A DNA stretch of 64,000 nt from Serratia plymuthica (GTDB lineage Bacteria; Pseudomonadota; Gammaproteobacteria; Enterobacterales; Enterobacteriaceae): the NCBI RefSeq assembly GCF_018336935.1, contig NZ_CP068771.1, positions 806,001-870,000 on the forward strand, read 5' to 3'. The translations under genes and the position numbers were made by a program. Positions 17,896-30,208 of this stretch are shown piece after piece. Numbering within the stretch: the first letter of the stretch is position 1; every line of letters starts with the position of its first letter. The notes beneath the pieces were generated by a model. That model worked only from the letters and a program-made list of their open reading frames with translations, did not search any database and had not been told where the DNA came from.

Positions 17896-19719
17896 ATGCT
17901 TAACGCCTGGCATCAACCGGTCCCGCCCTTTGTGGTGAAGAAGGGACAACGCCTGGATATCACGCTGTGGTTACAGGGTGATGATGTGCCTGAAAGGGTG
18001 TTTTTACGCGCCGAGCCGGATAACGAAGAATGGCTGCTGATCATGAAAGCGCAGGGCGTTGAGGGCCGGTGGCGTTATCAGGCCAGCCTGACGCTGAACG
18101 AAGGAGAGGCCACGCGGCGCTACTGCTTCAAGCTGGTGTGGGCCGATCGTCAGCAATGGTTCGGGCCGCAGGGTTGGTCGCTGATCCCGCCGGGCCAACT
18201 GGCGCAGTTTGCGCTCGACGAGCCTGACCGCAGCCCGGCCTGGGTGGCGGATCAGATATTTTATCAAATTTTCCCCGATCGTTTCGCCGGCAGCGGCGGT
18301 GAGCACGGCATCCAGAACGGCAGCTATCGCCATCACGCGGCCGGTTGCGACGTGGTGCGTCGCGACTGGCAGCATCCGCTGGAAGACCTGAATGCCGCTT
18401 CCACTTTTTATGGCGGCGATTTGGATGGCATCAGTCAAAAGCTGCCTTACCTGCAGAAGCTGGGCGTCACGGCGCTGTACCTGAATCCGATTTTCACCGC
18501 GCCAAGCGTGCATAAATACGACACCGAAGACTATTACCAGGTCGATCCCTATTTCGGTGGCAACGCCGCCTTGCAGCGTTTGCGAGTGAGTACTCACAAG
18601 GTTGGCATGAAACTGGTGCTGGACGGGGTGTTTAACCATACCGGCGATTCCCACCCCTGGTTTGATCGCCATCAGCAGGGCGACAACGGCGCCTGTCATC
18701 ACCCGGATTCACCGTACCGCGGCTGGTTCAATTTCTACCCTGACGGCCGGGCGCTGGACTGGAAAGGTAACGCCAGCCTGCCGAAGCTCAATTTTGCCGA
18801 GCCTCAGGTGGCCGAGAAGATTTATCGCGGCGAGGGTAGCGTGGTGCGCCACTGGTTACGCCCACCCTACAGCATCGACGGTTGGCGGCTGGACGTAGTG
18901 CACATGCTGGGCGAGAACGGCGGTGCTACCGGCAATCTCCAACATCTTGCCGGCATTTATCAGGCGGTTAAACAGGAAAACCCGCAGGCCTACGTGCTGG
19001 GCGAACACTTTGGCGACGCGCGCCGCTGGCTGCATGCCGGCGTGGAAGACGCGGCGATGAACTATATGGGCTTCGCCCTGCCGGTAAGAGGGTTCCTTGC
19101 CGGGCTGGACGTGGCGCATCATCCGGTGCAGATCGATGCTGCGGACTGCGCGCAGTGGATGGACGGCTACCGTGCCGGGTTGCCGCACGGCAGCCAACTG
19201 ATTCAGTTTAACCAGCTCGACAGCCATGATACTGCGCGCTTTCTGACCCTGTTGCAGGGCAATCAGGCACGCATGCAAATGGCGGCGGTGTGGCTGATGA
19301 GCTGGATTGGCGTTCCCTGCTTATATTATGGCGACGAGATTGGCCTGGATGGCGCCAACGACCCGTTCTGCCGCAAGCCGTTCCCGTGGGATGAGAACCA
19401 GTGGGATCAGAACCTGCTGGCGCTGTGCCGGCGAATGGCGGCGCTGCGCAAACAGAGCCTGGCGCTGCGTCGCGGTGGTTGCCAGGTGCTGCATGCCGTC
19501 GGTGAAACGCTGGTGTTCGTGCGCATTTATCAACGGGAACAGGTCTTGGTGGCGTTACAGCGTGGCGGCAGCGGTGAAGTGGCGTTGCCGTACAGCCCGC
19601 TGCTGGCCGCAGGCCAATGGCAGCGGCTGGAAGGGCATGGTGAGCTGAGAGAAGAGCAGAACGGCATGACGCTGCAACTGGGCGAAGAGTCGGTCACCTT
19701 GTGGCGACGGGTAGGCTAA
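17896..19719 (+). CDS. malZ: Maltodextrin glucosidase MalZ
   Basis: Cytoplasmic GH13 enzyme of 607 residues that releases glucose from the reducing end of short maltodextrins. It has an N-terminal beta domain (about 1-110), then the TIM barrel with conserved regions DGVFNH (243-248) and DGWRLDVVH carrying nucleophile Asp333. The acid/base is Glu370 in VLGE and the third carboxylate Asp445 in LDSHD. Start at 17896 follows CAGGAG. It is a single gene, convergent with ggt, with candidate MalT boxes upstream. Confidence 0.96.
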   Translation: MLNAWHQPVPPFVVKKGQRLDITLWLQGDDVPERVFLRAEPDNEEWLLIMKAQGVEGRWRYQASLTLNEGEATRRYCFKLVWADRQQWFGPQGWSLIPPGQLAQFALDEPDRSPAWVADQIFYQIFPDRFAGSGGEHGIQNGSYRHHAAGCDVVRRDWQHPLEDLNAASTFYGGDLDGISQKLPYLQKLGVTALYLNPIFTAPSVHKYDTEDYYQVDPYFGGNAALQRLRVSTHKVGMKLVLDGVFNHTGDSHPWFDRHQQGDNGACHHPDSPYRGWFNFYPDGRALDWKGNASLPKLNFAEPQVAEKIYRGEGSVVRHWLRPPYSIDGWRLDVVHMLGENGGATGNLQHLAGIYQAVKQENPQAYVLGEHFGDARRWLHAGVEDAAMNYMGFALPVRGFLAGLDVAHHPVQIDAADCAQWMDGYRAGLPHGSQLIQFNQLDSHDTARFLTLLQGNQARMQMAAVWLMSWIGVPCLYYGDEIGLDGANDPFCRKPFPWDENQWDQNLLALCRRMAALRKQSLALRRGGCQVLHAVGETLVFVRIYQREQVLVALQRGGSGEVALPYSPLLAAGQWQRLEGHGELREEQNGMTLQLGEESVTLWRRVG

Positions 19720-19728
19720 GACAGCAAA

Positions 19729-19748
19729 GGGGCCGATAAACCGGCCCC
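19729..19748. terminator. Stem-loop between malZ and ggt
   Basis: GGGGCCG (19729-19735) pairs with CGGCCCC (19742-19748) around ATAAAC. There is no long U-run on either strand, so it is probably a weak bidirectional terminator for these convergent genes. Confidence 0.6.
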
Positions 19749-19784
19749 TGATTAAGTTAGTGTGCGTTCACACTTTCTATAAGA

Positions 19785-21548
19785 TCAATAGCCTACCGCT
19801 GAACCTGCCGGGCGGCGCACGTCATTGGCGCCGTACAGATAACCTTCGCGTACCTTGCCGGAAACCGCCGAATCGTTGCCGGAGTTGGCTGGGCTGACGC
19901 CGGCGGCACCCGGCAGCCCCACCAGAATCAGTTCGGCGGCGCCCCACGGCGTTTGCTCAACCATCTTGTACCCCATGCCGCCCAGGAGTTTCAGCGTATC
20001 GGCGGAAACGCCACGCTGCTCGTAATAAACTTCGTCCGGCAGCCATTGATGGTGAATGCGGGGGGCATCCACCGCCTCCTGCGGCGCCATGCCGTGGTCG
20101 ATCACGTTCAGTGCGGTCTGCAGGGTGATGGTGATGATGCGCGAACCGCCCGGCGAGCCAAGCACCATAAAGATTTTGTTGTCTTTGGTCACCAGCGTCG
20201 GGCTCATCGACGATAGTGGGCGCTTACCGGGGGCAATGCTGTTGGCGGTGCCCTGCACCAGTCCGTACAGGTTTTTCTCGCCGACCTTAACGGTAAAATC
20301 GTCCATTTCATCGTTAAGGAAGAAACCTGTACCCGGGGCTATCACGACCGCGCCAAAGCGGCCGTTGACGGTATAGGTGGTGGATACTGCGTTGCCGTCA
20401 TGATCGACAATGGAATAGTGGGTGGTTTCCGGTTTCTCGTGGGGCTCCATGCCCGGCTGCACGTTCTCCGACGGCGTGGCCTTGTCTGCCACAATTTTTT
20501 TGCGGATCTCTTCGGCGTAGCTCTTGCTGACCAAGCGATCGATCGGGTTCTTGATGAATTCCGGGTCGCCAAGGTAGGTATTACGGTCCATATAGGCGTG
20601 GCGCATCGCTTCGGTCAGGGTGTGGATGGCCGCCGCCGAGTTAAAGCCCATACTTTTCAGATCATAACCTTCGACCACGTTGAGGATTTCGCACAGCGTT
20701 ACGCCGCCGGAACTGGGTGGCGGTGCGGAAACAAATTTATAGCCACGGTAGCTGCAGGTAATGGGCGGCGTTTCGGTCACTTTGTAGTTGGCGAAGTCGC
20801 TCGCCGTCAGGATGCCGCCGCCTTGTTTGGCTGCGGCCTCCACGGCCTGCGGGATCTTGCCCTTATAGAAGGCGTCCGGGCCGTCTTTGGCGATGGCTTC
20901 CAGGGTGTTGGCCAGATCGCTCTGCACCAGACGGTCGCCCGGTTGCAGTGCGCTGCCGTCCGGGCGCAGGAAGATCTTGGCGGATTCCGGGTCCTGTTTG
21001 AAGCGGGCGACGGTGGTATCGAGAATATCTGTATCGGCACGGGTCAGTACAAAGCCTTCGCGCGCCAGTTTGATCGCCGGCCCCATCACCTGCTCGCGGC
21101 TCAGCTTGCCGTATTTCTGGCGTGCGGTTTCCATGCCCAGCACGGTGCCCGGCACGCCCGCCGCCAGGTAGCCATACAGGCTGGCGCCTTTTTTCACGTT
21201 GCCTTCGGCATCCAGGTACATGTTGGCGCTGGCTGCCGCCGGAGCGGTTTCACGGAAGTTGATAAAGGTGTCGGTACCGTCGGCCAGGTGTACCGTCATA
21301 AAACCGCCGCCGCCGATGTTGCCGCAGCAGGGGTTAACCACCGCCTGCGCATAACCGACCGCTACTGCGGCATCAATGGCGTTGCCGCCCAACTTGAGGA
21401 TATCGACGCCCACCTGCGAGGCGAGATGTTGCGATGTCACTACCATGCCATTTTTGGCTTCGACCGCCGGGTTGGAGGCGGCGTACAGGCTGCTGCTGAC
21501 CAGCAGCGCCGCCATGGTCAGCGGCTTGCTCCATTTCTGTAAAAACAT
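19785..21548 (-). CDS. ggt: Gamma-glutamyltranspeptidase
   Basis: Periplasmic Ntn-hydrolase of 587 residues that transfers or hydrolyses the gamma-glutamyl group of glutathione. The signal peptide ends near SSSLYAAS (about residues 1-24). The autoprocessing site and new N-terminal nucleophile is Thr375 in PETTHYSIVDHDGNA. The later substrate loop RPLSSMSPT and the oxyanion GSPGGSRI are intact. It is transcribed alone on the minus strand. Confidence 0.96.
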   Translation of the reverse strand: MFLQKWSKPLTMAALLVSSSLYAASNPAVEAKNGMVVTSQHLASQVGVDILKLGGNAIDAAVAVGYAQAVVNPCCGNIGGGGFMTVHLADGTDTFINFRETAPAAASANMYLDAEGNVKKGASLYGYLAAGVPGTVLGMETARQKYGKLSREQVMGPAIKLAREGFVLTRADTDILDTTVARFKQDPESAKIFLRPDGSALQPGDRLVQSDLANTLEAIAKDGPDAFYKGKIPQAVEAAAKQGGGILTASDFANYKVTETPPITCSYRGYKFVSAPPPSSGGVTLCEILNVVEGYDLKSMGFNSAAAIHTLTEAMRHAYMDRNTYLGDPEFIKNPIDRLVSKSYAEEIRKKIVADKATPSENVQPGMEPHEKPETTHYSIVDHDGNAVSTTYTVNGRFGAVVIAPGTGFFLNDEMDDFTVKVGEKNLYGLVQGTANSIAPGKRPLSSMSPTLVTKDNKIFMVLGSPGGSRIITITLQTALNVIDHGMAPQEAVDAPRIHHQWLPDEVYYEQRGVSADTLKLLGGMGYKMVEQTPWGAAELILVGLPGAAGVSPANSGNDSAVSGKVREGYLYGANDVRRPAGSAVGY

Positions 21549-21730
21549 AGTTATTCCTACCCTGTCAGTGTTCTTATTGTGATTGGCTTGCCGTTTTACC
21601 CTGCAAAGAGCGAGCCAGCGTTATTTATAGTAGCTACAGGTGGGGTATTACGCGGTATTCAGGGCAGGAAATGTGAGCGGAAACAGGGAAATAAAGCCCG
21701 GGTGGGGGGCAGGCTGCCCTAAAAAAGAGC

Positions 21731-21757
21731 AAAAAAAACCGGCCGCGAGGGCCGGTT
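21731..21757 (-). terminator. Intrinsic terminator of the peroxiredoxin gene
   Basis: On the minus strand AACCGGCC (21750-21757) pairs with GGCCGGTT (21737-21744) around five bases, then a run of T's. It lies 20 bp after the stop codon. Confidence 0.9.
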
Positions 21758-21777
21758 GATTCACTTGCAGGCTGAAA

Positions 21778-22380
21778 TTACAGCTTGGAAGCGTTCTCGG
21801 ACAGGTATTTAGCTACGCCGTCTGGAGATGCGCCCATACCTGCTTTGCCTTTTTCCCACTGAGCCGGGCACACTTCGCCGTGCTCTTCGTGGAATTGCAG
21901 CGCATCAACGGTACGGATCATTTCGTCGATGTTACGGCCGATTGGCAGGTCGTTAACAACCTGAGCGCGAACCACACCGTCTTTGTCGATCAGGAAAGAG
22001 CCGCGCAGCGCAACGCCGGCTTCCGGGTGCTCGATACCGTAAGCTTTCTGAATTTCACGCTTGATGTCAGCAACCATGGCGTATTTCACTTCACCGATGC
22101 CGCCATTTTCGACAGGGGTTTTACGCCATGCGTTGTGAACGAATTCTGAGTCGAATGAAACGCCAACCACTTCAACGCCACGCTTCTGGAACTCTTCATA
22201 GCGGTGATCGAAAGCGATCAGCTCAGAAGGACATACGAAGGTGAAGTCCATCGGCCAGAAGAACAGTACGGCCGGTTTGCCGTTCAGGTGCTTCTTAAAG
22301 TTGAAGTTTTCAACGATTTCGCCGCTGCCCAGTACGGCAGCTGCAGTGAAGTCAGGGGCTTGACGAGTTACCAGGACCAT
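21778..22380 (-). CDS. Typical 2-Cys peroxiredoxin (AhpC/TSA family)
   Basis: Peroxidase of 200 residues that reduces hydrogen peroxide and organic peroxides. Peroxidatic Cys50 lies in DFTFVCPSE and resolving Cys171 in GEVCPAQW; GGIGEVKYAMVAD is the GGxG-type segment of robust 2-Cys enzymes. It is the thioredoxin-peroxidase-like paralog rather than the AhpC of an ahpCF operon; no ahpF is adjacent. Start at 22380 follows ACAGGAG. An OxyR-like site and a sigma-70 promoter lie upstream, so peroxide induction is likely. Confidence 0.93.
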   Translation of the reverse strand: MVLVTRQAPDFTAAAVLGSGEIVENFNFKKHLNGKPAVLFFWPMDFTFVCPSELIAFDHRYEEFQKRGVEVVGVSFDSEFVHNAWRKTPVENGGIGEVKYAMVADIKREIQKAYGIEHPEAGVALRGSFLIDKDGVVRAQVVNDLPIGRNIDEMIRTVDALQFHEEHGEVCPAQWEKGKAGMGASPDGVAKYLSENASKL

Positions 22381-22428
22381 AATTACTCCTGTAATAGGTG
22401 TTAAGGGGTTGATGTAAAAGCAAGGGCC

Positions 22429-22494
22429 AGTATAGGGACCAAGACCCGGCGAATAAAGGGTAAAAGACCAATCGATGAGATAGCTTTTACCTAT
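22429..22494 (-). promoter_or_regulatory. Promoter with OxyR-like operator
   Basis: ATAGGTAAAAGCTAT on the minus strand (22480-22494) fits the OxyR element ATAGnTnnnAnCTAT at every fixed base. Seven bases on, a degraded second element (ATTGGT...) continues toward the -35. The -35 TTTATT (22452-22457) and -10 TATACT (22429-22434) are 17 bp apart, so OxyR would bind just upstream of the -35, an activator position. Confidence 0.7.
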
Positions 22495-22608
22495 CGAATT
22501 TGGCAATTGAATTTAGCAGGCTTTAAAATAACCTTTTCCCGCAAAAGGGCAAGGCTTAAAACCCGGTTTCTTGTAAAGCGTCGCATTTTCAACGGGTTTG
22601 GTTTGCGC

Positions 22609-23190
22609 TTAAAGCTTTTTGTCTTTTGCCTGCTGCATCATCTGCGGATAAAACTGCCAGAACTGTGTTTCAAGCTGATGATAGTGGCGCTCCACGTCGG
22701 CGAAAGAGCCGGCCAGAGCCGCCAGACGGGGACGGCGGCTGGCCATGCCGGCCAGCACGGTGCCGATAAACGGCAGCTCGGCGTAGCGCTCCAGCCAACG
22801 TTCCTGCCATAAATACCCGTTTAAGTTCTGAAAGCGCGGCGGCGTCAGCGGCAAATGCGGAACGATCTGGCTGCGGGCCTCTTGGGTAAAGCTGCGCAGG
22901 CTGAGGGAGGGTTCCAACTGTTGCCAGTGGCGCGCCAGGAAATGATCCCACACCACGTCGAGCGTGATGGGCGCCACGCGGCGGTGTTCGTCACTGAAGA
23001 AGTCACGACAGACTTTCACCTGGGGCAGGCTGTCGGTCAGTACGTCGACGCGGCGGTGCATCATTATGCCGGCCACTACCTCGGGATTGTACTCGCCTGC
23101 GGGGTTGCCGCGCACGAAGTCGGCCAACAGGTTGCCCAGCAGCGAGCTTTCCGCCAACTGAGCCAAATGGAGATGTGCAAGGAAGTTCAT
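22609..23190 (-). CDS. acpH: ACP phosphodiesterase AcpH
   Basis: Enzyme of 193 residues (same as E. coli) that removes the 4'-phosphopantetheine group from acyl carrier protein. The opening [20 protein letters not shown], the motif LADFVRG and the histidine-bearing MMHRRVD and [13 protein letters not shown] segments define the HD-like AcpH family. Start at 23190 chosen by family N-terminus; no clear Shine-Dalgarno is visible. It is divergent from queA with 120 bp between starts. Confidence 0.94.
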   Translation of the reverse strand: MNFLAHLHLAQLAESSLLGNLLADFVRGNPAGEYNPEVVAGIMMHRRVDVLTDSLPQVKVCRDFFSDEHRRVAPITLDVVWDHFLARHWQQLEPSLSLRSFTQEARSQIVPHLPLTPPRFQNLNGYLWQERWLERYAELPFIGTVLAGMASRRPRLAALAGSFADVERHYHQLETQFWQFYPQMMQQAKDKKL

Positions 23191-23310
23191 CCGGGCATTG
23201 TATCCGAAGTCGCGCAAATCCTCCTTATTTCTTGCTGCTGACCGCCGGCGGCTTTAGACTAGGCCGCTTATTTTTTACCAACCAGTTCTATATTGAAGAA
23301 GTGAATACCC

Positions 23311-25579
<2,269 letters not shown>

Positions 25580-25582
<3 letters not shown>

Positions 25583-25697
25583 ATTTCAAGTTGCAGCCAG
25601 GCGGCGACCGAATGAATCCCCAGGCGCTTAGATAGCTAAGTGACTGGGGTGAAAGAGAGAAGCCAACATCGCTGCAGTTTGAAAGATGAAGGGTAGA
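25580..25697 (+). repeat. ERIC element between tgt and yajC
   Basis: It contains the ERIC core GAATCCCCAGGCGCTTAGAT and GTGACTGGGGTGAAAG, flanked by TTTCAAGTTGCAGCC and GCTGCAGTTTGAAAGATGAA. It is slightly shorter than consensus, forward orientation. It would be transcribed in the tgt-yajC-secDF mRNA and form a long hairpin. Confidence 0.92.
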
Positions 25698-25739
25698 AAC
25701 GCTTGAATTAATAATTGATAACTTAATGAGGGAATTTCA

Positions 25740-26072
25740 ATGAGCTTTTTCATTTCTGACGCCGTCGCATCCGCAGGGGCCCCGGCTCAGGGAAGCCCGT
25801 ACTCTCTGATCATTATGCTGGTCGTGTTTGGTCTGATTTTCTATTTCATGATCCTGCGCCCACAGCAAAAACGCGCCAAAGAGCACAAGAAGCTGATGGA
25901 CTCGATTGGCAAGGGTGATGAAGTGCTGACCACCGGTGGCCTGATTGGCCGCGTGACCAAAGTGGCTGACACCGGCATCATCGCCATTGCGCTGAACGAC
26001 ACCACGGAAGTGATGATCAAGCGTGACTTCGTGGCGGCCGTTCTGCCGAAAGGTACCATGAAGGCCCTGTAA
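25740..26072 (+). CDS. yajC: Sec translocon accessory subunit YajC
   Basis: Small inner-membrane protein of 110 residues with a single membrane segment (about residues 20-40: [19 protein letters not shown]) followed by the conserved [12 protein letters not shown] and a cytoplasmic beta-rich domain. It associates with SecDF-YidC. ATG at 25740 follows GAGGGAATTTCA. secD starts 25 bp after its stop. Confidence 0.97.
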   Translation: MSFFISDAVASAGAPAQGSPYSLIIMLVVFGLIFYFMILRPQQKRAKEHKKLMDSIGKGDEVLTTGGLIGRVTKVADTGIIAIALNDTTEVMIKRDFVAAVLPKGTMKAL

Positions 26073-26097
26073 TTTTGTTTTCCCTAAGGGAATTGCC

Positions 26098-27945
26098 GTG
26101 CTAAACCGTTATCCTTTGTGGAAGTATCTGATGCTGATCGTCGTGATCATCGTCGGTCTGCTTTATGCGCTTCCCAACCTCTATGGTGAGGATCCGGCTG
26201 TACAAATCACTGGCGCGCGCGGTGTCGCCGCCAGTGAAACTACGCTGGACCAAGTCCGTACCGTATTAGAAAAAGACAATATCGCGAGCAAGTCGATTGC
26301 GCTGGAAAATGGCGCCATCCTGGCTCGCTTTAAAGATCCTGACGTTCAGTTGCGTGCCCGTGAAGCCTTGATGGCGGAGCTGGGCGACAAGTTCGTCGTC
26401 GCGCTGAACCTGGCCCCGGCCACACCGGCCTGGTTGGCCATGCTGGGCGCCGAACCGATGAAACTGGGCCTGGACCTGCGTGGCGGCGTGCACTTCCTGA
26501 TGGAAGTGGACATGGACACCGCGCTGAGCAAGCTGCAGGAACAAACCATGGATACCCTGCGCAGCGAGCTGCGTGAAAAGGGCATTCCTTATGCGTCTAT
26601 CCGCAAGCTGGACAACAACGGCGTGGAAGTTCGCTTCCGTGACGATGCCGCCCGCGATCAGGCCATCAGCTACATTACCCCGCGTCAGCGCGATATGGTG
26701 CTTTCCGCCAATGGCACCAACACGCTGAAAGCCAGCCTGACGGATGCTCGTCTGAGCGAAGCGCGCGAATACGCGGTGCAGCAGAACATCACTATCCTGC
26801 GTAACCGCGTTAACCAGCTCGGCGTTGCCGAACCGCTGGTGCAGCGCCAGGGTTCCGACCGTATCGTGGTTGAATTGCCGGGTATTCAGGACACCGCACG
26901 CGCCAAAGAGATCCTGGGCGCTACCGCTACGCTGGAATTCCGTCTGGTCAACACCAACGCGGATGCGACAGCCGCGGCCAACGGCCGTGTACCGGGCGAT
27001 TCCGAGGTGAAAAACACGCGCGAAGGCCAGCCGGTAGTGCTGTATAAGCGTGTGATCCTGACCGGTGACCACATCACCGACTCCACCTCCAGCACCGACG
27101 AATACAACCAGCCGCAGGTTAATATCTCGCTCGACAGCGCCGGTGGCACGTCAATGTCCAACTTCACCAAGGACAACATCGGCAAACCGATGGCGACCCT
27201 GTTCGTGGAGTATAAGGACAGCGGCAAGAAAGACGCCAACGGCCGTGCGGTTCTGGTGAAACAGGAAGAAGTGATCAACGTGGCGAACATTCAGTCGCGC
27301 TTGGGCAACAGCTTCCGCATCACCGGTATCGGCAACCCGAACGAAGCGCGCCAGCTCTCGCTGCTGCTGCGTGCCGGTGCGCTGATCGCGCCTATCCAGA
27401 TCGTGGAAGAGCGCACTATCGGCCCAACCCTGGGGCAACAGAACATTACCCAAGGTCTGGAAGCCTGTCTGTGGGGCCTGGTGGCTTCTATCGTGTTCAT
27501 GGTGGTCTGGTACCGTAAGTTCGGCATGATCGCCACCACGGCGCTGGTTGCCAACCTGGTGCTGATTGTCGGCGTGATGTCCCTGCTGCCGGGGGCGACG
27601 CTGACCATGCCGGGCATTGCCGGTATCGTGCTGACGCTGGCGGTGGCGGTCGACGCCAACGTGCTGATAAACGAACGTATCAAGGAAGAGCTGAAGAACG
27701 GACGTTCCGTTCAACAGGCGATCCATGAAGGCTATAAAGGCGCGTTCTCCAGTATCGTTGACGCCAACATCACGACCCTGATCACCGCGATCATTCTGTA
27801 CGCAGTGGGCACCGGTTCGATCAAGGGCTTTGCGATTACCACCGCAATCGGTGTGGCGACGTCCATGTTCACCGCGATTGTCGGTACCCGTGCCATCGTC
27901 AACCTGCTTTACGGCGGCAAACGCATTAACAAGCTGTCTATCTGA
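26098..27945 (+). CDS. secD: Protein translocase subunit SecD
   Basis: Inner-membrane RND-type subunit of 615 residues that, with SecF, uses the proton gradient to aid late stages of Sec export. It has one N-terminal membrane helix, a large periplasmic P1 domain (about 35-440, including [16 protein letters not shown]) and a C-terminal five-helix bundle containing the motif [15 protein letters not shown]. The start is GTG at 26098. The leader TTCCC-TAA-GGGAA (26080-26092) can form a small hairpin over the ribosome-binding site, which may couple translation to yajC. Confidence 0.97.
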   Translation: MLNRYPLWKYLMLIVVIIVGLLYALPNLYGEDPAVQITGARGVAASETTLDQVRTVLEKDNIASKSIALENGAILARFKDPDVQLRAREALMAELGDKFVVALNLAPATPAWLAMLGAEPMKLGLDLRGGVHFLMEVDMDTALSKLQEQTMDTLRSELREKGIPYASIRKLDNNGVEVRFRDDAARDQAISYITPRQRDMVLSANGTNTLKASLTDARLSEAREYAVQQNITILRNRVNQLGVAEPLVQRQGSDRIVVELPGIQDTARAKEILGATATLEFRLVNTNADATAAANGRVPGDSEVKNTREGQPVVLYKRVILTGDHITDSTSSTDEYNQPQVNISLDSAGGTSMSNFTKDNIGKPMATLFVEYKDSGKKDANGRAVLVKQEEVINVANIQSRLGNSFRITGIGNPNEARQLSLLLRAGALIAPIQIVEERTIGPTLGQQNITQGLEACLWGLVASIVFMVVWYRKFGMIATTALVANLVLIVGVMSLLPGATLTMPGIAGIVLTLAVAVDANVLINERIKEELKNGRSVQQAIHEGYKGAFSSIVDANITTLITAIILYAVGTGSIKGFAITTAIGVATSMFTAIVGTRAIVNLLYGGKRINKLSI

Positions 27946-27955
27946 GGAGTGCGTT

Positions 27956-28924
27956 GTGGCACAGGATTATACTGTTGAACAACTCAACTACGGCCGTAAA
28001 GTCTATGACTTTATGCGCTGGGATTACGTGGCCTTCGGCATCTCTTTGCTGTTGTTGGTCGCGTCAATCGCCACCATGTCGGTGCGCGGGTTTAACTGGG
28101 GTCTGGATTTCACCGGCGGTACGGTAATCGAAATCAGCCTGGAAAAGCCGGCTAACCTCGATCTGATGCGCGATACGCTGGAAAAAGCCGGGTTCCAGGA
28201 CCCGATTATTCAGAACTTCGGCAGCAGCCGTGACGTGATGGTGCGTATGCCACCGGCGACCGGCACCGCAGGCCAGGAACTGGGCAATAAAGTGATCGGT
28301 GTGATCAACGGCACGGTGGATAAAAACGCCACCGTGAAGCGTATCGAGTTCGTCGGCCCGAGCGTGGGCAGCGAACTGGCGCAGACCGGCGGCATGGCGC
28401 TGCTGGTGGCGTTGATCTGTATCCTGATCTACGTCGGTTTCCGCTTCGAATGGCGCCTGGCGCTTGGGGCGGTTATTGCGCTGGCGCACGACGTGATCAT
28501 CACCATGGGCGTGCTGTCGCTGTTCCGTATCGAGATTGACCTGACCATCGTCGCATCATTGATGTCGGTTATCGGTTACTCGCTGAACGACAGTATCGTG
28601 GTTTCCGACCGTATTCGTGAGAACTTCCGCAAGATCCGTCGCGGGACGCCTTACGAAATCATGAACGTGTCGTTGACCCAAACGCTGAGCCGTACATTGA
28701 TGACCTCAGGTACCACCTTGATGGTGGTGCTGATGCTGTACATCTTCGGTGGCGCCATGCTGCAGGGCTTCTCGTTGGCGATGCTGATCGGCGTGTCTAT
28801 CGGGACCATATCCTCTATCTACGTAGCGTCCGCGCTGGCGTTGAAACTGGGTATGAAACGCGAGCACATGCTGCAGCAGAAAGTGGAAAAAGAGGGCGCA
28901 GATCAGCCTTCGATTCTGCCTTAA
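27956..28924 (+). CDS. secF: Protein translocase subunit SecF
   Basis: Partner of SecD, 322 residues. N-terminal membrane helix, periplasmic domain (about 50-140) with [13 protein letters not shown], then five helices including [17 protein letters not shown] and [17 protein letters not shown]. Start is GTG at 27956, 10 bp after the secD stop and behind GAGGAG. A strong terminator ends the operon. Confidence 0.97.
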   Translation: MAQDYTVEQLNYGRKVYDFMRWDYVAFGISLLLLVASIATMSVRGFNWGLDFTGGTVIEISLEKPANLDLMRDTLEKAGFQDPIIQNFGSSRDVMVRMPPATGTAGQELGNKVIGVINGTVDKNATVKRIEFVGPSVGSELAQTGGMALLVALICILIYVGFRFEWRLALGAVIALAHDVIITMGVLSLFRIEIDLTIVASLMSVIGYSLNDSIVVSDRIRENFRKIRRGTPYEIMNVSLTQTLSRTLMTSGTTLMVVLMLYIFGGAMLQGFSLAMLIGVSIGTISSIYVASALALKLGMKREHMLQQKVEKEGADQPSILP

Positions 28925-28944
28925 TAGGCTGCGTTTTCAGTGAA

Positions 28945-28980
28945 GTAAAAAAGGAGTGCCGTTTGGCGCTCCTTTTTTTT
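28945..28980 (+). terminator. Intrinsic terminator after secF
   Basis: AAAAAAGGAGTGCC pairs with GGCGCTCCTTTTTT around GTTT, followed by more T's. The flanking A-run and T-run make it active on both strands, which also serves yajI from the other side. Confidence 0.93.
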
Positions 28981-29002
28981 GCCTGCGGAGAGGGATCGCG
29001 GA

Positions 29003-29563
29003 TCAGTGCTGCTGAACCACCGCCGGTTGGGCGGTCGGAACGATGCTGTGCAACCGCACAAAGCCCAGTTGCTCCGGCGTCAGGCCGCTAAAGCGCAGTT
29101 CGAAATTCTGCTCCGGCTTCGGCAGCAGCGAGTCTGTACTGGCGATCGGTTGTGCCAGCGAGTCGGCGGTTAGCGGTTTACCGGTGGCGGCATCCAGTTG
29201 CCCCCATTCCACCACCGCTTTAAAGGCCGGCAGCGAAGCCTGCGAGAGCGTGCGTACGTGCAGCATTGCCTGGGTGCCGTTGGCTTCGGTTTTTACGTGG
29301 CTGAGCGATACGCTCAGTTCGCCGATGCTGCTTTGCAGGCGTGCGGCGTTATTGGCCGCAGGCAGCAGGTAGGCGCCGCTGGTGGAGTTCTGATTCAACT
29401 GGTTCTGCTGTTCCAGCGCCGTGGCCTGGTTGGTCAGGGTGCTTAGTTTCTGATTCAGTTCCACCACCTGATGGCGGAGCTTCGGCACCTCGCGAGTTTG
29501 TGCGCAGCCCGCCAGCAGAACCAGCGCGCTGAGCAGGAAAACTTTCGGATAAGGGGTTGTCAT
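29003..29563 (-). CDS. yajI: YajI-like lipoprotein (DUF3251)
   Basis: Lipoprotein of 186 residues. Signal peptide with lipobox LLAGC (Cys20). A short helical region rich in Gln and Asn (about 35-60) is followed by a domain matching E. coli YajI, which ends in LGFVRLHSIVP. Function is unknown. It is divergent from nrdR, as in E. coli. Confidence 0.88.
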   Translation of the reverse strand: MTTPYPKVFLLSALVLLAGCAQTREVPKLRHQVVELNQKLSTLTNQATALEQQNQLNQNSTSGAYLLPAANNAARLQSSIGELSVSLSHVKTEANGTQAMLHVRTLSQASLPAFKAVVEWGQLDAATGKPLTADSLAQPIASTDSLLPKPEQNFELRFSGLTPEQLGFVRLHSIVPTAQPAVVQQH

Positions 29564-29748
29564 GGCGGCGATTTCCTATTCAATATCTCCTGTTATCAGC
29601 TTAGCCCGCCCGGCGGGGAAAGTCATGCGCGCCGCCGTTTTAGCGCCATCCGGTATCGCGGTTCGCAACAAATGGTCGGCGGCCTTTGTTGTGACCGCAC
29701 TTCGGGTTAAACTGCTCTTAACTATGAAAACGTTTATCAGGACGTGTT

Positions 29749-30198
29749 ATGCATTGCCCTTTCTGCGCCGCCGTTGATACCAAAGTCATTGATTCCCGCC
29801 TGGTGGGTGATGGTTCGCAGGTGCGCCGTCGCCGTCAGTGTTTGGTTTGTAATGAACGTTTCACCACCTTTGAAGTGGCTGAGCTGGTGATGCCACGGGT
29901 AATAAAAAGCGACGAAGTGCGTGAGCCGTTCAACGAAGACAAACTGCGTCGCGGCATGTTGAAAGCGTTGGAAAAACGTCCGGTCAGCTCCGACGACGTG
30001 GAAAATGCGATTAACCACATCAAATCCCAGCTGCGCGCGACCGGTGAACGCGAAGTGCCGACCAAACTGGTCGGTAACCTGGTGATGGACGCGCTGAAAA
30101 AGCTGGATAAAGTGGCCTATATTCGTTTCGCCTCGGTTTACCGGAGCTTTGAAGATATTCGCGAATTCGGCGAAGAAATCGCCCGTCTGCAAGACTGA
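29749..30198 (+). CDS. nrdR: Transcriptional repressor NrdR
   Basis: Repressor of ribonucleotide reductase genes, 149 residues. N-terminal zinc ribbon Cys3, Cys6, Cys31, Cys34, with the arginine-rich QVRRRRQ, then an ATP-cone domain (about 46-136) that senses ATP and dATP. ATG at 29749 follows AGGACGTGTT. ribD begins 10 bp after its stop, so the two are cotranscribed as in other enterobacteria. Confidence 0.98.
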   Translation: MHCPFCAAVDTKVIDSRLVGDGSQVRRRRQCLVCNERFTTFEVAELVMPRVIKSDEVREPFNEDKLRRGMLKALEKRPVSSDDVENAINHIKSQLRATGEREVPTKLVGNLVMDALKKLDKVAYIRFASVYRSFEDIREFGEEIARLQD

Positions 30199-30208
30199 GG
30201 GACAGTGC

